Shown here piece after piece: positions 1 to 11,050 of a stretch of DNA of 31,598 nucleotides (positions within the stretch are counted from its first letter, which is position 1; each line of letters opens with the position of its first letter). The stretch is from contig JAUCBJ010008020.1 in assembly GCA_032718475.1 (NCBI GenBank), positions 1 through 31,598 on the forward strand, read 5' to 3'. This DNA is from Nemertoderma westbladi (Eukaryota > Xenacoelomorpha > Nemertodermatida > Nemertodermatidae). Position numbers and translations under genes: made by a program. The notes under the pieces were generated by a model. The model ran no database searches and was not told where the DNA came from. It saw only the letters and a program-made list of their open reading frames with translations.

Positions 1-1029
1 TGCCTAAGCCTTGCTGTCCGTGTCGGCCAATAGAATTTGCGTGGGTGTTGATTTCGACCTATCCCAGCGCTACTGAACTGAATTTCCTATCTCACTGCTC
101 ATCCTCTGTGTTGGATGGGAGCTTCGGGGAATAAGGGTTTTTGGTATACTCGTATAGTGGTAGTAGTCATATGATTTTATATGATTCTGTTGTTGTGTTC
201 CCATTTTCGCCATAACACCGGCTTTTTGGGAAGAACTCTAATAAAACTGCTTAAATTATCGAAAGTATAAACTGTTACCTAACTAAACTAACCTAACGCA
301 ATCGACTTATCTGATCTAATTAACTCACTATTAATCATATTGTTTGTACTGTTATTTACCGTCAGTTATTAATTGTACCTATTTGTTGATGGAAATATTG
401 CTCTTTGGATAATACGGATAAATCACTCAAATTTCCCAATTTTCTTGATACACTACAGGTTAGAGAGGCGGGCTATATATAACAATTGCGATTTATATTA
501 ATGTGGTGTGTATTGAATCTAATGTTATTTAGCAGACCCTACATGAGTCAATTACTGCTCTCTTTATGTGTGATCAAATATACTGACGGTCGGCAGAATA
601 GTGTGCATGATTGTGATTGGTAACAAAGTATTTCCTAAAGAATACGCTTTATACTTTAATCATAAGCAGTATCGTTGCGTTTAGTATAAGTCTTAGTTCT
701 GTTTAAATAGATACAGCGCCACGTCCTAAAGGAACTGTTAATATTTCCCGAAAGCCAATAATATCTGTCAGGAATTAATTATTAACGATCTGTCGAATAA
801 TACAGTAAGTTTACGCTGCAACCTTACACTGCAATAATAAAATTTAAGCATCCGAATTCAGCCTCCCGGGTGTAGATCCATCGGGTGAATGATCGCGCAT
901 GGGCTGACTTCGGCTAATGTTTTGTGTATTAGCATAAAATATTGTCGTATGCTAAAGGTGTTTTAATTAACTAAAAGACATATAAATTTTGGCAGGTTAA
1001 ACTGCTAAAGGTCTTCAAAAGCGCGAACA
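1..1029. other. Noncoding stretch upstream of the duplicated block
   Basis: I see no credible coding region, RNA gene or tandem array here. The last ~55 bases (976-1029, ending in GCGCGAACA) reappear in inverted orientation at the end of the window (31545-31598), with shared tracts such as GGTTAAACTGC and AAAGGTCT. The end of a dispersed repeat family therefore probably lies at 1029, exactly where the duplicated block begins. Confidence 0.5.
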
Positions 1030-2399
1030 CCTGTTATCAATTTGTTCAATGTTGCCCCAGTATTTCAAAGTTACCCCGTGATTCAAAGTAGCCCCGGTTT
1101 ACGGTACCAGTACACTGCACAGTCTGACAGTGCGCTGTGCAGTGCTGCAGTGGGTTACCTACTGCCTACCGGCGTTACTGCTGTACTGGTAACTGCAGAA
1201 CTGGGTAATATAAATTCTACAATTATCAATGTTAACCCATATTATACTAACAATAACAACTAATGTCAGTTTAAAATGACAGCATGGTATAATCCGGATT
1301 CAGGGCCCTCCACCTATTCTGCCAGTCTGCTGTCAGGCTGTGCTGTGTGTTGTTTACTCGCAGTAGGCTTACTGCCTGCCTAGTGCCTACTGCCAGTCGG
1401 TGAGAAGTCAAAAATTGAACTTGAGTCCAAAATTGGACTTCGACTCCAGTTCAAGTCCAAAATTGGACTTCTGTGAGTCCAATATTGGACTTCAAATCAG
1501 CCAATTGTTCCAGGGCCTTGGGTAATTGGATCGGGCGGGATTTTTTTTTTTAATCGAAAATATATCAAAAAATAAGAGTTTTGAACAGGGGGACCTGAAA
1601 TTCACCAGGGGGGACTTTTTTTATAAGGCTTTGAATTTTTACAAAAGTCCAATATTGGACTTTAAGTCCAATTTTGGACGCGACATTGAGAATCAAACAT
1701 AAATGTACATGAAGCATAACAGATGAGAGACAGCCAGACAGCTATTGAAGTTATGGAAAGTTACCTTTGCAGCTCTGTATGTATCTTCAGTATACTGTAC
1801 TTAGAATAGGACCGTAATGGTACATTCTAGCATTCTAGGTACTTTGTACTTTACTTTTAGCATATTGTTTAGTTTACATTCATGTTATGTCTAACCTTAC
1901 AGCCGTATGTACCCAGGACTTCAGGACTTAGGACCAGTCTTTAGGACTAGATTAGATTATGCTCCAAGAAATATTTAATTACAAATTATATTTGGTGGCA
2001 ACTGGTAGCAATGCCAGGTTTGCCAACTGCAGCTGCTGCTAAGGCCAAATGCTAACTACAGTACACAGTACAAGCTGCGATTTCGTCTAAGCCTATGGAA
2101 GCCCTATCAGCAGATCAGAAAGAAATACTACCAAGTTGATTACCACCATCTCTTCTAACTTTTCCATACAACAGGTGACGGGAAGGGTAGGCCTATTTTA
2201 AAACGGCTGGATAATGAAAGGGGATTAACTGATTAACGTGTTCAGGTGTTGGGGTCTCCACATAATAAGTACAGAAGTAACACACGTCATAATCCAATTG
2301 AGGGAAAGGAACAGGTTACAGAGGCAGGCTTTTCTAACTAAAACAATAAACGGCCACTTTTGACTTTACCAATTGAAGGAGCCATAGCACCACATACTA

Positions 2400-2444
2400 C
2401 TAACTACAATCCAGCAATCGGCATGCTGCATTGCAGCTGCATTA
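2400..2444 (-). pseudogene. LINE 3' tail fragment, copy A
   Basis: The bases around GGCATGCTGCATTGCAGCTG match the untranslated 3' end of the reverse transcriptase element at 25123-25148, in the same orientation. A degenerate (TAG)n-type tail lies at the left edge. The LINE is interrupted here by the poly-G-ended element and resumes at about 4029. Confidence 0.65.
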
Positions 2445-2454
2445 TATATATAGG

Positions 2455-4027
2455 CCCTATTAACCTTATTAGTATACCGGGCTATAAAATGCTGTACAAA
2501 TACCGGGGGGGGGGGTCATATTGACCCCTCCCTCTAAAATCTACAAATATTAACGAAAACGTCTGATTTTTTGTTTGTACGTAGGTATCACTAGTCTGGA
2601 TCCGACCGAAATAAAAAATTTTCAAAAAAATGTACTGGAGTGGTAATATTGCAGCACCAAAATTACAAGTAGTGCACAATTTTCACAAAATTTGAAAGTT
2701 ACATTTTTCGGCAAATTGTTTTTCAATACAGGTTTTCTGGGGCGCAAAATACATTGGAAAATATTTAAAAATGATATCATTACCATAAATGGCTGTTTAG
2801 TCCTCTATGCGTAGGAAAAAAATGAAAAAAACAAGTAACCAGCACTTTTCAGTTAGAACACAAAATTTTTAATTCACTTATACGATGCTATAAATTCACA
2901 TTTTAAGGTTTTCTAGGGCGCTGATTCTAATGGAATACATTTCAAATATGCCAGATCATTGCTACTTGTATTTTTCGGCGTAATTTGGCAAATTTTGGTG
3001 CTAGCACCAAATTTCGTACCCATCACCAAAAAGTACAAGTTTGCGATGTCCAGTGCTGTTTTTATTGTTTCCATCGGATTCAGGACCCTCATAAACCCGT
3101 ATAACGCAAGAAACAAGATGATACTATCTACTGATCAATTTACTAATTTTCCAAAATTTGGTGTAAAACAACAATTTTCACCCACCGGCGAAAAATACAA
3201 GCTTGAAAACTCTTATGAAATTTTTACTGATTCCATTGAATTCAGAACCCTAACAAACCCGTATAACGCAAGAAACAAGATGACACAATCAATTGATATA
3301 TTTGATGGTTTTCAAAATTTGGTGCTAGCACCACATTTTGCACCCACTTCCGAAAAATACAAGTTTGAGATGTCTAGTTCGATAATTATATATTCCATTG
3401 AATTCAGAACAGCCATAAACCTCTAAAATGCAAGAAATAAATTGTCACAAGCAATTTTATCTATTGAATGGATTTTCAAAATTTCGTGCTAGCACCAAAA
3501 TTTGCACACAGCACCGAAAAATACAAGTTTGATGCGCTTGGTGCAACTCGTATATATTTCATCGAAACCAGAACCCCAAAAAACCCCAATTGCGTTAAAA
3601 ACAAGTTTCAAACAATCAATTTACAAAAATGACATATTTCAAAATTTGGTGCTGGCACCAAAATTTGGCACCCGCCGAAAAAAACAAGTTTGAAATTTCT
3701 AAATCAATTTATATGAATTCCATCCAATTGCTAACACCAAAAAACCGGTGTAAATCAAAAATAGAGATGTTACAATTAATATTTAATGAAATGTAATTTT
3801 CAAAAAACGTCTCAAAAAAAGTGCCAAAAGTAGGGTTAAAAAATGGTGCTATAACTCGAAAACTAACCAATATTTTTGAAAACGGTTTTCACTACTAGGA
3901 AGACAATAGATTTTTAGGAAAAGTCATAAAATTTCAGAATCCCAACTGCGTTTGTTTCAGAATTATAATAAAAAAACCACGGGAGGGGTCATATTGACCC
4001 CCCCCCCCCCGGGTTTAATAGGGTTAG
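2455..4027. mobile_element. Poly-G-ended noncoding element inserted in a LINE tail (copy A)
   Basis: The ends are inverted: CCCTATTAA at 2455 and TTTAATAGGG at 4023. Just inside are an 11-G run (2505-2515) followed by TCATATTGACCCCTCCC, and the mirror image GGGAGGGGTCATATTGAC followed by 13 C (3998-4010). The interruption is demonstrable because uninterrupted LINE sequence exists at 25123-25160. The interior is noncoding. From about 2990 to 3690 it is a degenerate repeat of roughly 153-166 bp, about five units, each with a GGTGCTAGCACC-like palindrome and CGAAAAATACAAGTTTGA. The 155-residue open frame here is a by-product of these repeats. Confidence 0.75.
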
Positions 4028-4385
4028 GAATGCTGTACCGGCTTGTTGACAAAAGTGCACCTCAACAACTCCCTTACACTCTTACAGCCTTATCACCCAT
4101 GACATTTGCTAGATCATCCGCTTCTTCAAGGCCAGTGTCCTTTGAGACAGTAAGAAAGATGCGTCTCAAGAAAGTCATGGGCTGTCCACCATGATTATTC
4201 ACTCCATGAGGTGCACTGGCTGGTCCTCATGGCGAAAGCAATGTCCTGCAAAGAGGAGGCGGCTTTGTTCTAGTGTCAAGCTTGGGGGAACTAATGAGAC
4301 ACCTCCAACTGCAATGTTATTTAGTGTCTGGTTGGAGATGTGTGCATTGTACTTGTCGCTTGTACTTGACACAGTGAACCTAATC
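4028..4385 (-). pseudogene. Non-LTR retrotransposon C-terminal fragment, copy A
   Basis: On the minus strand this encodes a decayed version of the last ~110 residues of the reverse transcriptase ORF at 25149-26186. Shared segments include YNAHISNQTL, GGVSLVPPSLTLEQ, FAGHCFR and DLANVMG. Relative to that copy it lacks ~17-19 bases near 4210, which shifts the frame. It is 5'-truncated at about 4385, a typical dead-on-arrival LINE insertion. Confidence 0.85.
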
Positions 4386-4640
4386 AAAACAATTAGTCAA
4401 TAAACATTAACTCAATAACATAATAGGTTAAAGTTTACAGTAAAAAATAAAAAAAGTCTTATTTTTGCCATACGAAAATACCACAGGTATGGGTATGAAT
4501 GAACAATACAGCTATAACTCAACTAGGCCTACCGGCTGACCAGTTGTGCTAATAAATTTTAAATAATTGATAGGCCAAACTGGATTGTGGAAAATGTGGA
4601 TATACCTTTCACATAATTTATGTGATTTTCCCTGATTTAG

Positions 4641-5184
4641 TAAAGTGACCGGTTATTGTTTTGGTTAGAAAGGCCCGCCTCTGTAACCTGCTCCTTTCCT
4701 TCATTTTGTAAAGTGACTGTTTATTGTTTTGGTTAGAAAATCCCGCCTCTGTAACCTGCCCCTTTCCCTCAATTAGTTAAATGATCGTTTATTGTTTTCG
4801 TTAGAAAATCCCGCCTCTGTAACCTGCTCCTTTCCCTCAATTAGTTAAGTGATCGTTTATTGTTTTGGTTAGAAAATCCAGCATCTGTAACCTGCTCCTT
4901 TCCCTCAATTATTTAAGTGTTCGTTTATTGTTTTGGTTAGAAAATCCCGCCTCTGTAGCCTTCTCCTTTCTCTCAATTGGAAATGTTATCGTTTATTGTT
5001 TTGCTTAGAAAAGACCATCTATGTAACCTGCTCCTTTCCTTCATTTGGTAAAGTGGTTGTTTATTGTTTTGGTTAGAAAATCCCGTCTCTGTAACCTGCT
5101 CCTTTCCCTGATTAGGTAAAGTGACCGTTTATTGTTTTGGTTAGAAAGGCTAGCCTCTGTAACCTGCTCCTTTCCTTCATTTGG
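4641..5184. repeat. 68-bp minisatellite, 8 units, inside the pogo-like element
   Basis: There are eight consecutive units of exactly 68 bases, each containing GTTTATTGTTTTGGTTAG and CTGTAACCTGCTCCTTTCC. A ninth, degenerate unit fades out by about 5270. One further unit occurs in the opposite orientation inside each duplicated block (about 2297-2380 and 8539-8622). The array is therefore related to sequence outside the transposon and was probably captured and amplified. Confidence 0.93.
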
Positions 5185-5408
5185 TAAAGTGACTTAGATT
5201 AATTATCAAATCCGATGATTAGAAAATCCGGTCTTAATCTGCTCCTCTCCATCAATTGGTAATTGTTTTTGGTTATAAAGTGAGTGTCTTGCTACGTCAT
5301 GTGGTAATCGATTATCGACAACAACCACAAACTATTAAATTTAGAGTCTTTTACCTCAGGCGCATACAGGCATATGGAAATCTATCTCATAGTCTATAAA
5401 TCATGGAA

Positions 5409-5532
5409 TTTTGAATGTTTTGGCACAGGCATAGTGAAACCAACTGTCCGACAGACCAGAAATCAACAAATTTTGAATGTTTTGGCAAAGGCATGTTGAT
5501 ATCAACTGTCTGACAGTCCAGAAATCAGCAGT
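5409..5532. repeat. 62-bp tandem duplication (2 units)
   Basis: Two units begin TTTTGAATGTTTTGGCA at 5409 and 5471, each ending in an ACTGTCYGACAG-type palindrome followed by CCAGAAATCA. The C-terminal end of the transposase frame overlaps the second unit and reads out as repeat sequence. Confidence 0.8.
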
Positions 5533-7015
5533 CTGACAGTTTGAAGAAATACATACCTGAATACATAAAAAGTCATTAAAGGACAACAAAGGTCATTATG
5601 CACAATTCGTAAAAAAGGAGGACAAAAAAAGGAGGACTTTCTCCTCTTCTTCTGGTTTCCTGTCTCTCCATCACCTGCAGCTGGCAGAAGGTCTTCTTCT
5701 TCAATTCCCTTTCCTGGTGTTACCTTCTTGCCCCGCTGCTTCCGTGTTGATGCTGATGAAGTGTGTTGTGATTGAAGAAGTTCTAATACTACAGAATTTA
5801 TAGCATTTGTGGATGTATCACTTGGAGCTGATGGAATATGACAAAGACCTTTTTCTCTGTTCGGTGGATATAATCCTGTGGCTTCAAATCCCTTTATTAA
5901 ATTTAATGGGAATGCATCGCTAAGTTTATCAGCCAGTCGTTTCATTAGGGCTGGAATTTGAGGCTTTGGAATAGAACCCTTTGTACGTGTCTCTTTTCTC
6001 CAGTTAGAAAGGATATTTCGCCATGCTATCTTGGTAGATCGAAAACATGCCACATCAAGTGGTTGCAGAATATGTGTTGTATTGCCAGGTAGTGGGATGA
6101 ATCGAACATTGAGCTCTTTACATGCACGGACAACATCAATGGACAAGTGTGATCCTAAGTTGTCACCTATCAGAATCTTTTTCCCATTAAGATTCATTAT
6201 GGATGGTTTATAAACCCATTCGAACCACTCCTCGAATCTTATCATGTCAAACCATCCTGACTCAGTCATTGAATAACAAGCCCCATTGGGACCACCAGAT
6301 TTCCATCTTTCGTACATAAACTTCGCTTTGTAAACAATCATCACAGGATTTACTGCGCCATCTGCACAACCACTGTACATAACAGATGTATTATCTTTAG
6401 AATGGTCAATGGATCGTTCAACACGTTTGTGACCTCGGCGACATATAACACGCTTTTCACCAGGATCATTTGCAAAGCCTGTTTCGTCATAGTTGCAGAT
6501 GTTGCTTGCAGGAACATCTTCAATTTCTTTCTTTATAGTTCATCATAAAAACTGTTTAAGGTTTCTGCTGATATTTCAGCCCTGCTTGTTTTGATATTCG
6601 CTGCATTGCGAGCACGAAGACCATTACGTTTCATAAAGGAGAGAATCCATTCAATACCTGGGTAGTTTTGTTTAAAACATTTGACCTTAATATCCCTCTT
6701 CTCAAGAAAGTTATGAACTAAAATTTGAACTTCGGGAATACTCAGTGGTTTCTTCCAGTCCACTAATACTCCAATAGCGTCCACAATACATTTTTCATCT
6801 CCAGCTGTTAATGCAACAGGGTGACCAACTGTTGATTGATGTTGACCGTTAAGTTTATTCCACAGTGTTCCAATTGAAATTCCATAAGTCTTCGATACCC
6901 CTCGAATAAAATCGCCTTTTTTTACATCATCAAGAGCTTTGTTTAATGTTTCGGTAGAGTAATCTTTATATCGTCTACTGCCCAACTTGCGCTTATAATT
7001 ACGAACCATAAACAT
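5502..7015 (-). pseudogene. pogo/Tigger-like transposase (Psq HTH + DDE_1), single frameshift
   Basis: The first part (7015-6533) has a basic start MVRNYKRK; the second methionine, at 7009, is the likelier start. Residues ~19-60 form a Psq-type helix-turn-helix, and residues ~90-135 form a second, CENP-B-like DNA-binding region ending near WILSFMKRNG. The frame stops after FYDEL, and the same protein resumes two bases out of register with KKEIEDVPASN (about 6527). The DDE_1 catalytic core follows: the first Asp in NYDETGF (codon 6486-6488), the second in GDNLGSH (6162-6164) and the third in LQPLDVACF (6054-6056), a DD35D spacing. The last ~60 residues run into basic and repeat-derived sequence. 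Cut-and-paste transposition at TA sites is expected of the family. One indel separates this copy from an intact frame, so it is a recent loss, a polymorphism or a sequencing error. Confidence 0.9.
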
Positions 7016-8697
7016 AATATTTTTATTATTTGTATAGCGATACAGCGATAGCCTACATGCCTATCTATATGGTATTGCACCACCACCGTTACCTAATACC
7101 GGTCAGCCGGTACAGTAATATAACTCCAACTAAACACTAAAGTATTGAAGTATTGGTTAGGCCTATCACACTACACAGAGAAAATACTCAAATTATACAA
7201 ATTCCAAGTAAAAACCAGGATAGGAGTTGGTATTGTAGTATTTACATGTAACTACTATATAATCCCCTTATCCTGTTATCAATTTGTTCAATGTTGCCCC
7301 AGTATTTCAAAGTTACCCCGTGATTCAAAGTAGCCCCGGTTTACGGTACCAGTACACTGCACAGTCTGACAGTGCGCTGTGCAGTGCTGCAGTGGGTTAC
7401 CTACTGCCTACCGGCGTTACTGCTGTACTGGTAACTGCAGAACTGGGTAATATAAATTCTACAATTATCAATGTTAACCCATATTATACTAACAATAACA
7501 ACTAATGTCAGTTTAAAATGACAGCATGGTATAATCCGGATTCAGGGCCCTCCACCTATTCTGCCAGTCTGCTGTCAGGCTGTGCTGTGTGTTGTTTACT
7601 CGCAGTAGGCTTACTGCCTGCCTAGTGCCTATACTGCCAGTCGGTGAGAAGTCAAAAATTGGACTTGAGTCCAAAATTGGACTTCGACTCCAGTTCAAGT
7701 CCAAAATTGGACTTCTGTGAGTCCAATATTGGACTTCAAATCAGCCAATTGTTCCAGGGCATTGGGTAATTGGATCGGGCGGGATTTTTTTTTTTAATCG
7801 AAAATATATCAAAAAATAAGAGTTTTGAACAGGGGGACCTGAAATTCACCAGGGGGAACTTTTTTTTATAAGGCTTTGAATTTTTACAAAAGTCCAATAT
7901 TGGACTTTAAGTCCAATTTTGGACGCGACATTGAGAATCAAACATAAATGTACATGAAGCATAACAGATGAGAGACAGCCAGACAGCTATTGAAGTTATG
8001 GAAAGTTACCTTTGCAGCTCTGTATGTATTTTCAGTATACTGTACTTAGAATAGGACCGTAATGGTACATTCTAGCATTCTAGGTACTTTGTACTTTACT
8101 TTTAGCATATTGTTTAGTTTACATTCATGTTATGTCTAACCTTACAGCCGTATGTACCCAGGACTTCAGGACTTAGGACCAGTCTTTAGGACTAGATTAG
8201 ATTATGCTCCAAGAAATATTTAATTACAAATTATATTTGGTGGCAACTGAGCAATGCCAGGTTTGCCAACTGCAGCTGCTGCTAAGGCCAAATGCTAACT
8301 ACAGTACACAGTACAAGCTGCGATTTCGTCTAAGCCTATGGAAGCCCTATCAGCAGATCAGAAAGAAATACTACCAAGTTGATTACCACCATCTCTTCTA
8401 ACTTTTCCATACAACAGGTGACGGGAAGGGTAGGCCTATTTTAAAACGGCTGGATAATGAAAGGGGATTAACTGATTAACGTGTTCAGGTGTTGGGGTCT
8501 CCACATAATAAGTACAGAAGTAACACACGTCATAATCCAATTGAGGGAAAGGAACAGGTTACAGAGGCAGGCTTTTCTAACTAAAACAATAAACGGCCAC
8601 TTTTGACTTTACCAATTGAAGGAGCCATAGCACCACATACTACTAACTACAATCCAGCAATCGGCATGCTGCATTGCAGCTGCATTATATATATAGG

Positions 8698-10281
8698 CCC
8701 TATTAACCCTATTAGTACCGGGCTATAAAATGCTGTACAAATACCGGGGGGGGGGGGTCATATTGACCCCTCCCTCTAAAATCTACAAATATTAACGAAA
8801 ACGTCTGATTTTTTGTTTGTACGTAGGTATCACTAGTCTGGATCCGACCGAAAAAAAAAATTTTCAAAAAAATGTACTGGAGTGGTAATATTGCAGCACC
8901 AAAATTACAAGTAGTGCACAATTTTCACAAAATTTGAAAGTTACATTTTTCGGCTAATTGTTTTTCTATACAGGTTTTCTGGGGCGCAAAATACATTGGA
9001 AAATATTTAAAAATGATATCATTACCATAAATGGCTGTTTAGTCCTCTATGCGTAGGAAAAAAATGAAAAAAACAAGTAACCAGCACTTTTCAGTTAGAA
9101 CACAAAATTTTTAATTCACTTATACGATGCTATAAATTCACATTTTTAGGTTTTCTAGGGCGCTGATTCTAATGGAATACATTTCAAATATGCCAGATCA
9201 TTGCTACTTGTATTTTTCGGCGTAATTTGGCAAATTTTGGTGCTAGCACCAAATTTCGTACCCATCACCAAAAAGTACAAGTTTGCGATGTCCAGTGCTG
9301 TTTTTATTGTTTCCAATTTCCATCGGATTCAGGACCCTCATAAACCCGTATAACGCAAGAAACAAGATGATACTATCTACTGATCAATTTACTAATTTTC
9401 CAAAATTTGGTGTAGGCCTAAAACAACAATTTTCACCCACCGGCGAAAAATACAAGTTTGAAAACTCTTATGAAATTTTTACTGATTCCATTGAATTCAG
9501 AACCCTAACAAACCTGTATAACGCAAGAAACAAGATGACACAATCAATTGATATATTTGATGGTTTTCAAAATTTGGTGCTAGCACCACATTTTGCACCC
9601 ACTTCCGAAAAATACAAGTTTGAGATGTCTAGTTCGATAATTATATATTCCATTGAATTCAGAACAGCCATAAACCTCTAAAATGCAAGAAATAAATTGT
9701 CACAAGCAATTTTATCTATTGAATGGATTTTCAAAATTTCGTGCTAGCACCAAAATTTGCACACAGCACCGAAAAATACAAGTTTGATGCGCTTGGTGCA
9801 ACTCGTATATATTTCATCGAAACCAGAACCCCAAAAAACCCCAATTGCGTTAAAAACAAGTTTCAAACAATCAATTTACAAAAATGACATATTTCAAAAT
9901 TTGGTGCTGGCACCAAAATTTGGCACCCGCCGAAAAAAACAAGTTTGAAATTTCTAAATCAATTTATATGAATTCCATCCAATTGCTAACACCAAAAAAC
10001 CGGTGTAAATCAAAAATAGAGATGTTACAATTAATATTTAATGAAATGTAATTTTCAAAAAACGTCTCAAAAAAAGTGCCAAAAGTAGGGTTAAAAAATG
10101 GTGCTATAACTCGAAAACTAACCAATATTTTTGAAAACGGTTTTCACTACTAGGAAGACAATAGATTTTTAGGAAAAGTCATAAAATTTCAGAATCCCAA
10201 CTGCGTTTGTTTCAGAATTATAATAAAAAAACCACGGGAGGGGTCATATTGACCCCCCCCCCCCGGGTTTAATAGGGTTAG
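8698..10281. mobile_element. Poly-G-ended noncoding element (copy B)
   Basis: This is the copy-B version of the element at 2455-4027. It has the same inverted ends (CCCTATTAA and TTTAATAGGG), the same G run followed by TCATATTGACCCC near the left and its mirror near 10240-10264, and the same ~160-bp degenerate internal repeats. In copy B the left end reads AACCCTATTAGTACCGGG, which pairs better with the right end AACCCTATTAAACCCGGG (minus strand). That makes the terminal inverted repeat clearer than in copy A. Confidence 0.75.
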
Positions 10282-10640
10282 GAATGCTGTACCGGCTTGT
10301 TGACAAAAGTGCACCTCAACAACTCCCTTACACTCTTACAGCCTTATCACCCATGACATTTGCTAGATCATCCGCTTCTTCAAGGCCAGTGTCCTTTGAG
10401 ACAGTAAGAAAGATGCGTCTCAAGAAAGTCATGGGCTGTCCACCATGATTATTCACTCCATGAGGTGCACTGGCTGGTCCTCATGGCGAAAGCAATGTCC
10501 TGCAAAGAGGAGGCGGCTTTGTTCTAGTGTCAAGCTTGGGGGAACTAATGAGACACCTCCAACTGCAATGTTATTTAGTGTCTGGTTGGAGATGTGTGCA
10601 TTGTACTTGTCGCTTGTACTTGACACAGTGAACCTAATCA
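10282..10640 (-). pseudogene. Non-LTR retrotransposon C-terminal fragment, copy B
   Basis: This is a duplicate of 4028-4385: the truncated, frame-broken C-terminus of the reverse transcriptase family represented at 25149-26186, on the minus strand. The matching LINE 3' tail lies at about 8643-8687, on the other side of the inserted poly-G-ended element. Confidence 0.85.
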
Positions 10641-11050
10641 AAACAATTAGTCAATAAACATTAACTCAATAACATAATAGCAATAGGTTACAGTTTACAG
10701 TAAAAAAAAAAAAAATAAAAAAAGTCTTATTTTTGCCATACGAAAATACCACAGGTATGGGTATGAATGAACAATACAGCTATAACTCAACTACTGCTAC
10801 CGCGGTATACACTGCTAAGGCAGTAAGGCTACTGCAAAGCCATACAGCCATACCACTACCGCAAAAAGTAACTACTGATGTCTGACTGTATGTGTGCGAT
10901 CCCTGCTTATAATACTTATAATAATTAATTTGACAGTTTGATCATTAAAATAATGTTGCATTGTAATTATGTAATATATATGTACTAATACGGGATGCAG
11001 TTTTGATTGAAATACCGATATACAGTATGGCAGTACAACTTTAGTTGTAC

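Larger units (their letters stand above)
1030..4525 (+). repeat. Direct duplication, copy A (~3.5 kb)
   Basis: This block matches 7272-10793 from CCTGTTATC through CTCAACTA, at an offset of 6242 bases that drifts by small indels. I count only about 15 substitutions plus a handful of indels, so identity is about 99%. Examples are a 2-base difference near 1390/7632, a 7-base one near 3070/9310 and a 6-base GGCCTA difference near 3164/9415. Both copies contain the same nested insertions, so the duplication is younger than those insertions. The flanks on both sides differ. The block is not an LTR: it has no TG...CA ends, primer-binding site or polypurine tract. Confidence 0.93.
1394..4525 (+). 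mobile_element. CAGTCGGTGAG transposon, copy A, right end missing
   Basis: The left terminus CAGTCGGTGAGAAGTC begins at 1394 after ACTGC, exactly as in copy B at 7638. It is followed by iterated palindromes of the form GTCCAATATTGGAC. Homology to copy B stops at 4525, so the last ~406 bases of the element, including the right inverted terminus, are absent. The copy was lost or truncated at the duplication breakpoint and should not be mobile by itself. Confidence 0.75.
4532..7110 (-). mobile_element. pogo/Tigger-like DNA transposon with TA flanks
   Basis: The element starts CCGGCTGACC (4532) and ends GGTCAGCCGG (7110). Both sides are flanked by TA (4530-4531 and 7111-7112), the target duplication of the Tc1/mariner/pogo superfamily. 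With the TA included, the inverted match is a perfect 12 bp. The transposase runs leftward from 7015, with only ~95 bases between its start and the right terminus. The left third holds no gene but two minisatellites (68-bp and 62-bp units). Removing the element leaves only ~165 bases between duplicated copies A and B. The short inverted termini are the weakest part of the boundary call. Confidence 0.75.
7272..10793 (+). repeat. Direct duplication, copy B (~3.5 kb)
   Basis: This is the partner of 1030-4525 at about 99% identity, including the same LINE fragment and nested poly-G-ended element. Copy B is slightly longer and carries a GGCCTA insertion at 9415-9420 that turns a TA into TAGGCCTA. 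Copy B is the more complete one with respect to the embedded CAGTCGG transposon, whose right end lies beyond the duplication at 11199. Confidence 0.93.

Noticed and set aside
2959-3426. 155-residue open frame (and its 132-residue counterpart at 9283-9681)
   Set aside because: The frame is composed of translated ~160-bp repeats, and the two nearly identical copies differ by indels that change the frame start.
4191-4403. 70-residue plus-strand frame (and its copy at 10445-10657)
   Set aside because: It is the antisense shadow of the truncated LINE C-terminus encoded on the minus strand.
1030-10793. The two 3.5-kb copies as LTRs of one retroelement
   Set aside because: There are no TG...CA ends, primer-binding site or polypurine tract. 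The sequence between them is a self-contained pogo-like DNA transposon plus ~165 bases, and the copies include sequence outside an embedded transposon's own terminus.
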